Shown here piece by piece: positions 42,055 through 50,758 of a stretch of DNA of 64,000 bases; position 1 is the stretch's first letter; every line of letters begins with the position of its first letter. The position numbers were made by a program, and so were the translations under genes. The stretch is taken from assembly GCA_018382125.1 (NCBI GenBank), contig JAGZQO010000004.1, forward strand, positions 51,005-115,004. The letters are read 5' to 3'. Below the pieces are notes generated by a model. The model searched no databases. It saw nothing but the letters and a program-made list of their open reading frames with translations, and was not told where the DNA came from. The stretch is from Collinsella sp. (GTDB lineage: Bacteria > Actinomycetota > Coriobacteriia > Coriobacteriales > Coriobacteriaceae).

Positions 42055-42897
42055 TTACTCCTCGGTGCTCTCGGCCGTATCGGCCGTAGCATCCTCGGGC
42101 GCCGCTTCGGGCTCCGGTGCGGGGCGCTTCTCGCCGCCGTAGGTCACCGTCACCATCGCGGAACGCAGAATACGATCTGCCATGCGGTAGCCCTTCTGGT
42201 ACACGTCGTTGACGGTCTCGTCGTATTGCGATGCGTCCTCGACGCGACCCACAGCCTGGTGCTCGAGCGGATCGAACGCCTCGCCCTTGGGGTCGATGGG
42301 CTCAACGCCCTCGTGCGCGAACACGTCGAGCAGCTTGGCATGAACCGCGTCAACGCCATCGACGAACTGCTTAAAGTCGTCGGAAAGCTCTTGGCTGCGG
42401 GCATGGTCGATCGCGCGCTCGATATCGTCGATCACCGGCAACAGCGCGGTGACAAGCTTCTCGGTCGCGCGCTCGCGCTCGGCGATGCGCTCGTTGGCGG
42501 TGCGGCGACGGAAGTTCTCCCAGTCGGCCTGCAGACGGGCGGTGCGCTCGGTGGCGTCCTTTGCCTTGTCCTCGGCGGCCTTCTGAGCCTCTGCCGCAGC
42601 ATCGAGCTCATTGCGCACGTCGGCGAGCTCCTTTTGGGCCTGCTCGAACTTGAGCTTAAAGTCGTTGTCGGCGGCTTCCTCACCGGCGCGGATAGCGGCT
42701 TCCACCATCTCGTCCTCGGTCATCGTCGCCTCCTTGTTGGAATCCTCTACCTGGTTCTCGACAGCCTCGGCGGCCGGGGCCTCGTTGGCCTCGGTAACGT
42801 CTGCGGCCTCTACGGGAATCTTCACGTCCTTCTCCTCAGAGTCAACGGGGGCGGCACCAACGGCGGCCGCCTCCGTGCGAGCTTTACGGGCGGACAT
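42055..42897 (-). CDS. grpE: Nucleotide exchange factor GrpE
   Basis: A 280-residue protein, longer than the usual ~200 because of acidic extensions at both ends (N-terminal 1-75, C-terminal APEPEAAPEDATADTAESTE). The core has a long coiled coil (about 80-135: FEQAQKELADVRNELDAAAE) and the GrpE signature with DFKQFVDGVDAVHAKL and HQAVGRVEDAS. It starts 2 bases after the dnaK stop, so it is translationally linked. It releases ADP from DnaK. Confidence 0.93.
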   Translation of the reverse strand: MSARKARTEAAAVGAAPVDSEEKDVKIPVEAADVTEANEAPAAEAVENQVEDSNKEATMTEDEMVEAAIRAGEEAADNDFKLKFEQAQKELADVRNELDAAAEAQKAAEDKAKDATERTARLQADWENFRRRTANERIAERERATEKLVTALLPVIDDIERAIDHARSQELSDDFKQFVDGVDAVHAKLLDVFAHEGVEPIDPKGEAFDPLEHQAVGRVEDASQYDETVNDVYQKGYRMADRILRSAMVTVTYGGEKRPAPEPEAAPEDATADTAESTEE

Positions 42898-42899
42898 GA

Positions 42900-44792
42900 T
42901 TACTTGTCCTCGTCGTCCACAACCTCGTAGTCGGCGTCGACGACGTCATCGTCGGCAGGCTGGGCGCCGGCGGCACCGTCGGTCTGCTGCTGAGCGTCGG
43001 CGTAGACAACCTGGGCCAGCTCGTAGGCCACGGACTGCAGGGACTCGCCGGCGGCCTTGATGGCCTCGACGTCAGAGCCCTCGAGCGCCTTCTTGGCGTC
43101 GGCGATAGCGGCCTCGGCCTTGGACTTCACGTCGGCGGAAACCTTGTCGCCCAGCTCGTTGAGGGTCTGCTCGGTGGAGTAGCACAGGCTGTCGGTCTGG
43201 TTGCGGACCTCGACCTCTTCCTTCTGCTTCTTGTCCTCCTCGGCATGAGCCTCGGCGTCCTTGACCATACGATCGACTTCGTCGTCGGACAGAGCGGTGG
43301 AGCCGGAAATGGTGATCTGCTGCTCCTTGCCGGTGCCCTTGTCCTTAGCGGAGACCTTGACGATGCCGTTGGCGTCGATGTCGAAAGTGACCTCGATCTG
43401 CGGCACGCCGCGGCGGGCAGCCGGGATGCCGGTCAGCTGGAACTTACCGAGCGACTTGTTGTCGCGGGCAAGCTCGCGCTCGCCCTGGAGCACGTTGATC
43501 TCGACGCTGGTCTGGTTGTCGGCAGCGGTGGAGTAGACCTCGGTCTTGGAGGTCGGGATCGTGGTGTTGCGGTCGATCATCTTGGTCATGATGCCGCCCA
43601 TGGTCTCGACGCCCAGCGACAGCGGGGTAACGTCGAGCAGCAGGATGCCCTCGACGTCGCCGGTGAGCACGCCGCCCTGGACGGCAGCACCGTCGGCAAC
43701 GACCTCGTCGGGGTTCACGGACATGTTGGGCTGCTTGCCGGTCATGGTCTTGACGAGCTCCTGGACAGCGGGCATACGGGTGGAGCCGCCGACGAGGATG
43801 ACCTCGGTCAAATCGGAGAGCTTGAGCTTAGCGTCGCGCAGGGCGTTGGTGACAGGCTGCTTGCAGCGCTCGAGCAGGTCGCGGGTGATCTTCTCGAACT
43901 CGGCGCGGGTCAGCGTGTAGTTGAGGTGCAGCGGGCCGGACTGGTTCATGGTAATGAACGGCAGGTTGATGGTGGTCTGCTGGGCGGCGGAGAGCTCCTT
44001 CTTGGCGTTCTCGGCGGCCTCCTTCAGACGCTGCAGGGCCATGGGGTCCTGACGCAGGTCGACACCGTTCTCCTGCTGGAACTTATCGGCCATCCAATCG
44101 ATGACGCGCTGATCCCAGTCGTCGCCGCCCAGGTGGTTGTCGCCCGAGGTGGACAGAACCTCAAACACGCCGTCGGCGAGGTCGAGGATGGAGACGTCGA
44201 AGGTGCCGCCACCCAGGTCGAAGACCAGGATGCGCTGGTCGGTGCCCTGCTTGTCCAGGCCATAGGCCAGGGCAGCAGCGGTCGGCTCGTTGACGATACG
44301 CTTGACGTTGAGGCCGGCGATCTTACCGGCGTCCTTGGTGGCCTGACGCTGGGCGTCGTTGAAGTAGGCCGGGACGGTGATGACGGCGTCGGTGACAGTC
44401 TCGCCCAGATACTTCTCGGCGTCGGCCTTCATCTTGGCGAGCGTCATGGCGCTCACCTGCTCGGCGGTGTAATCCTTGCCCTCGATGTCGACGACGGCAC
44501 GGCCACCCTGGCCCTCCTTGACCTCGTACGGCACGGTCTTGATCTCGGAGGTGCACTCGGAGTACTTGCGGCCCATGAAGCGCTTGATGGAGAACACGGT
44601 GTTCTTGGGGTTGGTGACAGCCTGGTTCTTAGCGGCCTTACCCACGACGCGGTCGCCGTCGGCACGGAAGCCCACGACGGACGGGGTGGTGCGGTCGCCC
44701 TCGGCGTTCACGATAATGGTCGGAGAACCGCCCTCGAGGACGGCCATTGCGGAGTTAGTAGTACCAAGGTCGATACCAAGAATCTTGCCCAT
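42900..44792 (-). CDS. dnaK: Chaperone DnaK (Hsp70)
   Basis: A 630-residue Hsp70. Starts MGKILGIDLGTTNSAMAVLE; ATPase landmarks FDLGGGTFDVSILDLADGVF and EVILVGGSTRMPAVQELV; linker DVTPLSLG; substrate domain to about 500, then helical lid and the usual disordered end ADDDVVDADYEVVDDEDK. First gene of dnaK-grpE-dnaJ-hspR. The upstream region has the 27-bp inverted repeat shared with clpB. Confidence 0.98.
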   Translation of the reverse strand: MGKILGIDLGTTNSAMAVLEGGSPTIIVNAEGDRTTPSVVGFRADGDRVVGKAAKNQAVTNPKNTVFSIKRFMGRKYSECTSEIKTVPYEVKEGQGGRAVVDIEGKDYTAEQVSAMTLAKMKADAEKYLGETVTDAVITVPAYFNDAQRQATKDAGKIAGLNVKRIVNEPTAAALAYGLDKQGTDQRILVFDLGGGTFDVSILDLADGVFEVLSTSGDNHLGGDDWDQRVIDWMADKFQQENGVDLRQDPMALQRLKEAAENAKKELSAAQQTTINLPFITMNQSGPLHLNYTLTRAEFEKITRDLLERCKQPVTNALRDAKLKLSDLTEVILVGGSTRMPAVQELVKTMTGKQPNMSVNPDEVVADGAAVQGGVLTGDVEGILLLDVTPLSLGVETMGGIMTKMIDRNTTIPTSKTEVYSTAADNQTSVEINVLQGERELARDNKSLGKFQLTGIPAARRGVPQIEVTFDIDANGIVKVSAKDKGTGKEQQITISGSTALSDDEVDRMVKDAEAHAEEDKKQKEEVEVRNQTDSLCYSTEQTLNELGDKVSADVKSKAEAAIADAKKALEGSDVEAIKAAGESLQSVAYELAQVVYADAQQQTDGAAGAQPADDDVVDADYEVVDDEDK

Positions 44793-44901
44793 TAGAAATT
44801 CCCTCTCTCTTGTGCGTTTGCACCGACTCGGCGGTCTGCCGCGTGGCGCTTCGGCTTGTCTTTCAGGATGTAGTGTATCCCCTTATGGGCCGGAATATAC
44901 A

Positions 44902-44928
44902 AAATCTAAGTCAATTCATATAAGATTT
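44902..44928 (-). promoter_or_regulatory. Heat-shock operator-like inverted repeat upstream of dnaK
   Basis: AAATCTAAGTC-N5-ATATAAGATTT, about 110 bases before the dnaK ATG. Twenty-two of 22 defined positions match the clpB site at 36152-36178; only the 5-base centre differs. Confidence 0.82.
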
Positions 44929-45056
44929 CTTATTGCTGAGAGTTTAGGTTCTTAAATGTGCAGGTAGATGCGCTGATTGAGTTCTCGGCAAATCTATCGA
45001 GATCTATGTAGAGATGGCTGAGGTTTGGGTCCGAGGGTGCCTGGGGGCCGTCTTGC

Positions 45057-45226
45057 GGAAAGCTCATCCCGGTTTGAGCGTGGATTCCGGGTCGCAGTTT
45101 CCGTCTGAAGGCTCAACCGGAAACCGTATCCCGTTTTGAGAGCTGATACCGGCTCGCATTTTCCGCTAGCGGGCCTAACCGGAAACTGCAACCCGTTTTT
45201 CGACAAAATAATGGGATGCGGTTTCC
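45057..45226. repeat. Triplet of 46-nt palindromes, period 62 nt (array 1)
   Basis: Units at 45057-45102, 45119-45164 and 45181-45226, each exactly 46 nt, separated by 16-nt linkers (GTCTGAAGGCTCAACC, GCTAGCGGGCCTAACC). Each begins GGAAA and ends TTTCC, with inner complementary parts such as TGCAACCCG and GGGATGCGG. It occupies the gap between dnaK and the ferredoxin gene, both transcribed away from it. No open frame fits. Confidence 0.9.
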
Positions 45227-45361
45227 GCAAGCACGCTCAATCGCCCTATATTTCAAGTCACCTTTAGCTAACATTTATGCAGCTCAACGGCCCCACCTGC
45301 GCGTTTTTTAGTAAACCTTGGCATACTCGGCGAACGGTATGAAGATGCCGGCCAGAGGGTA

Positions 45362-45389
45362 TTGCAAACGGTCGCTCCCGTGGTATGTT
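45362..45389 (+). promoter_or_regulatory. Promoter of the ferredoxin gene
   Basis: -35 TTGCAA (45362-45367), 16-base spacer, -10 TATGTT (45384-45389), about 60 bases before the start codon. Confidence 0.5.
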
Positions 45390-45450
45390 TTTGCCCGAAT
45401 CAAACCGGCGCGCATCGCCTGTAGCGTCGGTCAACAGAGAGGAAACTACC

Positions 45451-45636
45451 ATGGCTCATCCCGTAATTGATGCCGACGAGTGCATCGCTTGTGGCGTTTG
45501 CGTCGACTCCTGCCCCGCTGGCGTTCTGGAGCTCCAGGACGTCGCTACCGTCGCTGACGAGGACTCCTGCGTCGCCTGTGGCGCTTGCCAGGACGCTTGC
45601 CCCGCTGGCGCGATCACCGAGATCGTCGAGGAGTAA
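45451..45636 (+). CDS. 2[4Fe-4S] ferredoxin
   Basis: A 61-residue clostridial-type ferredoxin. Two cluster motifs CIACGVCVDSCPAGV and CVACGACQDACPAGA occupy both halves, followed by the ITEIVEE tail. GAGAGGA lies 7 bases before the ATG. It is a single-gene transcript with its own terminator. It is a low-potential electron carrier, suited to pyruvate:ferredoxin oxidoreductase and hydrogenase in an anaerobe, linking to the hyp genes in this window. Confidence 0.96.
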   Translation: MAHPVIDADECIACGVCVDSCPAGVLELQDVATVADEDSCVACGACQDACPAGAITEIVEE

Positions 45637-45677
45637 CAACTCCCCCACTTGCACACTCAAAAGTACACCGTGCACAA

Positions 45678-45719
45678 AAAAGGAGGCTTCCGCATCGCCG
45701 CGGAGGCCTCCTTTTTTGT
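45678..45719 (+). terminator. Bidirectional terminator after the ferredoxin gene
   Basis: AAAAAAGGAGGCTTCCGC pairs with GCGGAGGCCTCCTTTTTT, giving a T-run on either strand. Confidence 0.9.
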
Positions 45720-45766
45720 GCGGATAACTAATTTGGCACCGTCGCAGGTTGAGCTCACGTCAGCGA

Positions 45767-45865
45767 AAACACCCCTAAGCGAGCAAGGTGACGTGAAAGA
45801 GGAGGGAAGCGTACTTTTTGTACGCAACCGACGATTGAACGTCAGATTGCCGCTTAGGGGCGTTT
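45767..45865. repeat. Composite long-hairpin element, diverged copy 4
   Basis: A 99-nt hairpin: outer arms AAACACCCCTAAGCG / CGCTTAGGGGCGTTT (one mismatch), then CAAGGTGACGT / ACGTCAGATTG, and an inner stem GCGTAC-TTTTT-GTACGC. The CAAGGTGACGTGAAA and GAACGTCAGATTG segments are the same as in copy 3 at 63927-64000. It lies just after the niaR stop region. Confidence 0.8.
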
Positions 45866-45875
45866 GCAGCGTCGG

Positions 45876-46421
45876 CTACGATAGATCGTCCTCGTAGGGC
45901 ATCAGGTCTGCTAGGTAGCCTTTTTCCTTGAGCATCGCCTCGATCTCGTCGAGGGTCTGTTCGTCCTCCGCCGCAATGCGATGGAAGTGGTAGCCGCTGG
46001 TCACCGTCAGCAGCGGAAAGCTCTTGCCGCTCTCGATATCGCGCAGATAGCGCTCGACATCGCGACGATTGCGGATGTCCAGGTCGGCCGTAATCTTACC
46101 GTACACGCGGTGATTGACAATCACGTTGAGCACGGCGCCGCCGGCGTCGACGATACTCGTGAGCTCATCGCCTGCCTGCTCCACGCTGTGGCGAACCTTG
46201 ACCAAGCGCGTAGGCACGGCGGGGCTGCTGGGGGCCTCCTGCAGCACGTAGCCGCGGTTGGTCGCCACGATATCGTGCCCATCGGCGCGCAGCAGGGCGA
46301 TGTCCTGCACCACGACCTGGCGGCTCACACCCACCTCGCGGGCAAGCGCGCTGCCCGATACGGGCCCCTTGGCCCCCTCGAGCACGGCCATGATGGCACG
46401 GCGACGCTCGCGGGCGTTCAT
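45876..46421 (-). CDS. niaR: NiaR-type repressor of NAD biosynthesis (3H domain)
   Basis: A 181-residue repressor. N-terminal HTH_11 wHTH (about 6-60: SALAREVGVSRQVVVQDIAL) and C-terminal 3H domain, named for conserved histidines: here KVRHSVEQ, VNHRVYG and GYHFHRI. NiaR senses niacin and represses NAD genes. The start overlaps the nadC stop by one base (TAATG), so it is the last gene of nadA-nadB-nadC-niaR. The 44-bp palindrome before nadA is its likely operator, giving feedback on the whole operon. Confidence 0.92.
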   Translation of the reverse strand: MNARERRRAIMAVLEGAKGPVSGSALAREVGVSRQVVVQDIALLRADGHDIVATNRGYVLQEAPSSPAVPTRLVKVRHSVEQAGDELTSIVDAGGAVLNVIVNHRVYGKITADLDIRNRRDVERYLRDIESGKSFPLLTVTSGYHFHRIAAEDEQTLDEIEAMLKEKGYLADLMPYEDDLS

Positions 46422-47281
46422 TATTTACCGTCCAGCAGACGCAGGTGCTTAAGCGAGAGGTCGAGGATCGGCGCGGAGTGCGTCAGGGCGCCCGAGCTAA
46501 TAAAGTCAACGCCCAGGTCGGCAAGCGCGCGGATATTGCTGGCATCCACGTTGCCCGAGCACTCGGTCTTGGCGCGGCCGGCGATAAGTTCAATAGCGGC
46601 GGCCATGTCGTCATGGGTCATGTTGTCGAACATGATGATGTCGGCGCCGGCCTCCACGGCCTCGCGCACCATGTCCAGGTTCTCGCACTCGATCTCGACC
46701 GTCGTGGTAAACGATGCGTGGGCGCGCGCCATCTCGATCGCGCGCGTCACGCCACCGGCGGCATCGATGTGGTTGTCCTTGAGCATGACAGCCGTCGACA
46801 GGTTATAGCGGTGGTTGCTGCCACCGCCAATCTCGACTGCCGCCTTTTCAAACACACGCATGCCCGGTGTGGTCTTGCGCGTGTCGACAAGCACGGTCTT
46901 GGTGCCCTCGAGCGCAGCCGCCATCCGATGCGTGTAAGTAGCGATGCCGCTCATGCGCTGCAGGTAGTTGAGCGCCACGCGCTCGCCCGAAAGCAACACG
47001 CGCGCGTCGCCGCGCACCTGGCCCACGTGATCGCCGGCATGCACCTCGTCGCCATCCGAGACATCGAACAACACGGAGTTCTGCGGATCCAGCAGCTCAA
47101 AGGTGCGGGCGAATACGTCCAGGCCGGCGATAATGCCGTCGGCCTTGGCGATAAGCTCCACCGTGGCGGGACGCGCCGTGGGGCACACGCTCGCCGTGCT
47201 CACGTCCTCAAACGTGATGTCCTCGCGCAGGGCCTGCAGAATCAGATCATCGACGACGAGCTTCATGGTAATGGGATTCAT
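46421..47281 (-). CDS. nadC: Nicotinate-nucleotide pyrophosphorylase (quinolinate phosphoribosyltransferase)
   Basis: A 286-residue enzyme making nicotinate mononucleotide from quinolinate and PRPP. Signatures: EDITFEDVSTASV near the N-terminus, NYLQRMSGIATYTHRM, VDTRKTTPGMRVFEKAAVEI with GGGSNHRYNL, and a barrel end ISSGALTHSAPILDLSL. GGAG is 6 bases before the ATG, which lies 3 bases after the nadB stop. Full length. Confidence 0.96.
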   Translation of the reverse strand: MNPITMKLVVDDLILQALREDITFEDVSTASVCPTARPATVELIAKADGIIAGLDVFARTFELLDPQNSVLFDVSDGDEVHAGDHVGQVRGDARVLLSGERVALNYLQRMSGIATYTHRMAAALEGTKTVLVDTRKTTPGMRVFEKAAVEIGGGSNHRYNLSTAVMLKDNHIDAAGGVTRAIEMARAHASFTTTVEIECENLDMVREAVEAGADIIMFDNMTHDDMAAAIELIAGRAKTECSGNVDASNIRALADLGVDFISSGALTHSAPILDLSLKHLRLLDGK

Positions 47282-47284
47282 GGT

Positions 47285-48661
47285 CTACTCCTCCACGGCC
47301 TGCGTGCCGGCGGCACAGGCCAAATCATCGATTGCCAGGGCGTCGGCGCTCAGGGCGCGATGACGGCCATCGAGCGCGGGATCGCCCGCCTGCTCCACGG
47401 CCAGCGACTCGCCGGTACGCATGTACCACGCGGCGCGACGACCCCAGACCAGTGCTTCGAGCAGACTGTTTGATGCAAGGCGGTTCTTGCCGTGAACGCC
47501 GTTGCAGGCCGTCTCGCCCGCGGCGTAGAGTTCGGGCATCGAGGTGCGGCCGTCCTTGTCGACCCACACGCCGCCCATAAAGTAGTGCTGCGTCGGCGTA
47601 ACGGGAATGGGCTCGTCCAAGATGTCGAGGCCGTCCTCCAGGCAGCGCGCGCGAATGTTGGCAAAGTGCCCGGTCACCACGTCACGCTCGACGGGGGCAA
47701 AGCTCAGCCACTCGTGCTCGGTGCCGTCCTGCTTCATCTGCTCGCGGATGGCGGCGGCGACAACGTCGCGCGGCTGCAACTCGTCGGTAAAACGCTCGCC
47801 GGCGGCGTTGAGCAAAATCGCGCCCTCGCCGCGGCAGCTCTCGCTGATCAGGAACGTGCGACCCGGCTGCGGCGAGAACAGACCCGTGGGATGGATCTGC
47901 ACGTAGTCCAGGTGCTCCATCTTAATGCCATGCTCCTGAGCGATGTAGCAGGCGTCGCCCGTGAGCTGCGGGTAGTTGGTCGAGTGGTCGTACACGCCGC
48001 CAATGCCACCCGTCGCCCACAGCGTGTGGCGGGCATGGATCTTAAACGGCTTACCGGCATGCACGCCCTCAACGGCATTTGCCAGCTCGTCGGCGGGGCG
48101 AACCGAGTTGTCCTCGTCCACGGCTACGGCGACGACGCCGGTGCACACCGTGGCGCCATCGCGCTCGGCGGTCAGGATGTCGGTCATGGCCGCGTGCTCC
48201 AAAATCTGCACGTTGTCCAGCTTGCGAACGGCCTGGAGCAGCTTGGTCGCGATCTCCTTGCCCGTAATGTCGGCATGGAAGGCAATGCGCGGACGGCTGT
48301 GCGCGCCCTCGCGGGTAAAATTGAGGCTGCCGTCGGCCTTGCGCTCAAAATCCACGCCCATCGCTAGCAGGTCGTTGATGACCGAGCGGCTCGAGCGAAT
48401 CATGATGTCGACGCTCTCGCGGCGGTTCTCGTAGTGGCCGGCGTGCATGGTGTCCTCAAAGAAGGCATCGTAGTCCGAGCCTTCGGGCAGCACGCAAATG
48501 CCGCCCTGCGCGAGCATCGAATCGCACTCATCGACCGCGCCCTTGGAGAGCATGATCACGCGCGTGCTCGTCGGCAGATTGAGGGCCGCGTACAGACCCG
48601 CCACGCCGCAGCCGGCAATGACGACGTCGCACTCCATATCGGGGTATTGCTTGGTTTCCAC
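47285..48661 (-). CDS. nadB: L-aspartate oxidase
   Basis: A 458-residue FAD enzyme that oxidises aspartate to iminoaspartate, the first step of NAD synthesis. FAD site DVVIAGCGVAGLYAALNLP; then MLAQGGICV, HSRPRIAFHADITGKEI and C-terminal GRTSMPELYAAGETACNGVH with NRLASNSLLEALVWGRRAA. I use GTG 48661 (VETKQYPDMECDVV) because AGAGGA lies 5 bases upstream; ATGs at 48688 and 48712 are in frame. In anaerobes fumarate is the likely electron acceptor. It is shorter at the C-terminus than the E. coli enzyme. Confidence 0.94.
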   Translation of the reverse strand: METKQYPDMECDVVIAGCGVAGLYAALNLPTSTRVIMLSKGAVDECDSMLAQGGICVLPEGSDYDAFFEDTMHAGHYENRRESVDIMIRSSRSVINDLLAMGVDFERKADGSLNFTREGAHSRPRIAFHADITGKEIATKLLQAVRKLDNVQILEHAAMTDILTAERDGATVCTGVVAVAVDEDNSVRPADELANAVEGVHAGKPFKIHARHTLWATGGIGGVYDHSTNYPQLTGDACYIAQEHGIKMEHLDYVQIHPTGLFSPQPGRTFLISESCRGEGAILLNAAGERFTDELQPRDVVAAAIREQMKQDGTEHEWLSFAPVERDVVTGHFANIRARCLEDGLDILDEPIPVTPTQHYFMGGVWVDKDGRTSMPELYAAGETACNGVHGKNRLASNSLLEALVWGRRAAWYMRTGESLAVEQAGDPALDGRHRALSADALAIDDLACAAGTQAVEE

Positions 48662-48716
48662 AGGAATCCTCTCCCTTGAATGTGACATAAGGGACCGTCC
48701 CTCATGCAACATTGTT

Positions 48717-49742
48717 CTAGCGTGCTGCGTACTCGAGCATACGGTCGAGCGTGAGCTTGGCCTGGTCGGCAGCCTCGTCCGACACGCCGATCTGCACCTC
48801 GCCCTCGCCCGTCTCCAGGCAGCGCACGAGCTTCTCGAGCGTGATGAGATCCATGTTGACGCAGGTGGGCTGCACCGCGGGGAAGTAGAACTTCTTGCCG
48901 GTGCCCTGGCAGCGGCGCTCGAGCTCGTAGAGCACGCCGCGGATCGTCACGATGATGAATTCGCTCGCGCCGGACTCCTCGGCATACTTGATGATGCCGG
49001 CGGTGGAGCCGATGTAGTCGGCCTCGGCCAGGACGTCGGCCTTGCACTCGGGGTGCGCCAGCACGAGCGCGTCGGGGTGGGCCTCCGTCGCGTCGACGAT
49101 CTGCTCGACGGTGATGATGTGATGGCGCGGGCAGTAGCCGTTGTTGAGGATGACGTGCTTTTGCGGCACCTGCTCGGCTACGAAGCGGCCCAGGTTTTGG
49201 TCGGGAATGAACAGGATATGCTGCTGCGGCAGCTCGGACACGATCTTGACGGCGTTGGAGCTGGTGACGCACACGTCGCTCCAGCTCTTGATCTCGACCG
49301 TGGAGTTGACGTAGCACACCACGGCCAGGTCGTCGCCGTACTCGGCGCGCGCCGCGTCGACCGTCTCGCGCTTGACCATGTGAGCCATGGGGCAGTCCGC
49401 GCCCGGCTCGGGCAGCAGCACGGTCTTAGTGGGATTGAGCAGCTTGGCGCTCTCGCCCATAAACTCCACGCCGCACAGCACGATGGTCCGCTGTGGCAGG
49501 CTCTTGGCGAGCTTGGCCAGGTAGAAGCTATCGCCGACGTAATCAGCCACAGCCTGCACCTCGGGCGCCACGTAATAGTGCGCTAGGATCACCGCGTCAC
49601 GTTGGGTTTTTAGTTGCTGAATGGCCTCGACGAGCTCTGCGGGCACCAGTGCCGCGCGCTCCGTTGCCGTCGTTGCCGATGCTAGGCCGGCCGCGATATC
49701 GCGTGCAAGCTCCGACGCATCCATGTTCGCGCTCTGTGCCAT
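48717..49742 (-). CDS. nadA: Quinolinate synthase
   Basis: A 341-residue [4Fe-4S] enzyme condensing iminoaspartate with dihydroxyacetone phosphate. Signatures: AVILAHYYVAPEVQAVADYVGD, the three cluster cysteines (VLCGVEFMGESA, NGYCPRHH, QPTCVNMDLITLEK), and LVLAHPECKADV. GAGGGG is before the ATG at 49742. First gene of the NAD operon; the operator palindrome lies 40 bases upstream. Confidence 0.96.
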   Translation of the reverse strand: MAQSANMDASELARDIAAGLASATTATERAALVPAELVEAIQQLKTQRDAVILAHYYVAPEVQAVADYVGDSFYLAKLAKSLPQRTIVLCGVEFMGESAKLLNPTKTVLLPEPGADCPMAHMVKRETVDAARAEYGDDLAVVCYVNSTVEIKSWSDVCVTSSNAVKIVSELPQQHILFIPDQNLGRFVAEQVPQKHVILNNGYCPRHHIITVEQIVDATEAHPDALVLAHPECKADVLAEADYIGSTAGIIKYAEESGASEFIIVTIRGVLYELERRCQGTGKKFYFPAVQPTCVNMDLITLEKLVRCLETGEGEVQIGVSDEAADQAKLTLDRMLEYAAR

Positions 49743-49777
49743 CAAGGCCCCTCTCTTTTGGCGAATCTTGGGGCTTT

Positions 49778-49827
49778 AGTATGACACCTAGGTTTACAGT
49801 TGACAAGACAGCTGTAAACCTAGGTGT
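49778..49827 (-). promoter_or_regulatory. NAD operon promoter with NiaR operator palindrome
   Basis: Perfect 16-bp arms ACACCTAGGTTTACAG (49784-49799) and CTGTAAACCTAGGTGT (49812-49827). Minus-strand -35 TTGTCA (49806-49801) and -10 CATACT (49783-49778) are 17 bases apart, so the palindrome covers the promoter and a bound repressor would block it. Confidence 0.88.
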
Positions 49828-49969
49828 AAAGTTGAAATAAAGATTCAATCATGTGGCAGGTCCATATTCGAACTGGCAAGCTGAGGATAGCTGAGCTCTC
49901 GATGGCGCCGGAGGCATCTTTCGCCACCGCAATACCGCTTGGCGCGAGTTGCACGCCGTGGGGCGCAAA

Positions 49970-50000
49970 CGGTCCGCACCCCCACAAGCGGTCCGCACCC
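49970..50000 (+). promoter_or_regulatory. Direct repeat upstream of the LytTR response regulator
   Basis: CGGTCCGCACCC occurs at 49970-49981 and 49989-50000, 19 bases apart in phase, just before the regulator gene. LytTR proteins bind direct repeats about two turns apart, so this may be an autoregulatory site. Confidence 0.45.
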
Positions 50001-50035
50001 AATGTGGCAAAATCGAACTACTAAGGGGGCTTAGA

Positions 50036-50758
50036 ATGCTCAAGATTATTGCCTGCGACGATGATGTCGCTTTTCTAGATAGACTGCACCGGATGATCGA
50101 CCGTTGGTCGACCGAGACGGGCACGACGGTCGATGTTGCGCTCGTCACGCGCGGCGAGGACCTGCTGGCCCGCCATGCCGCATCGCGCGCCGACATCATT
50201 CTGCTCGACATGATCATGCCGCTCGTCAACGGCATGGACACCGCACGCGAACTGCGCCAGGCCGACACCGCCGTGCGCCTGGTGTTCCTCACCTCGTCGC
50301 CCGAGTTCGCGCTGGAATCCTACGAGGTCCGCGCCTTCGACTATCTGCTCAAGCCCGTGACTTACGAACGCCTGGCGCGATTACTCGACGAGCTTTCGAG
50401 CATGCGCCCGGCGGCAACCGACGAGCTCGTGATCAAAACTTCCTTTGGCTACCACGCCCTGCGCCTGTCCGACATCGAATATGCCGAGGCGCGCAACAAG
50501 CACGTGGTCTTCCACCTGCGCGACGAACGCGATATCGAGGCACTCGAGTCGTTCCGCAGCGTCGAGGACCGCTTGGAGCAAAACGCGGTCTTCTTTAAAT
50601 GCCACCGCAGCTACCAGGTCAACCTGCGCAATATCGATCACTTTGACCGCACGGACATCGTCATGCGCTCGGGCGCGTGCATCCCGCTTTCGCGCAGCTG
50701 CAAGCAGGGATTCCAAAACGCCTACTTTGCGGTGCGCTTTGAGGGCGGAAGACACTGA
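50036..50758 (+). CDS. LytTR-family response regulator
   Basis: A 240-residue regulator of the AgrA/LytR type. Receiver domain 1-118: KIIACDDDVAFL (acidic pocket), phospho-acceptor in IILLDMIMPLVNG, threonine in LVFLTSSPEFA, lysine in FDYLLKPVTYERL. The LytTR DNA-binding domain spans 130-235, with ARNKHVVFHL and FFKCHRSYQVNLRNI. AAGGGGG is 6 bases before the ATG. The stop overlaps the histidine kinase start (TGATG), so the pair is translated together. Targets are unknown. Confidence 0.93.
   Translation: MLKIIACDDDVAFLDRLHRMIDRWSTETGTTVDVALVTRGEDLLARHAASRADIILLDMIMPLVNGMDTARELRQADTAVRLVFLTSSPEFALESYEVRAFDYLLKPVTYERLARLLDELSSMRPAATDELVIKTSFGYHALRLSDIEYAEARNKHVVFHLRDERDIEALESFRSVEDRLEQNAVFFKCHRSYQVNLRNIDHFDRTDIVMRSGACIPLSRSCKQGFQNAYFAVRFEGGRH

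Noticed and set aside
49970..50000. A transposon end or attachment site
   Set aside because: The CGGTCCGCACCC pair is a short direct repeat beside a LytTR gene; nothing like an integrase or transposase is present anywhere in the window.
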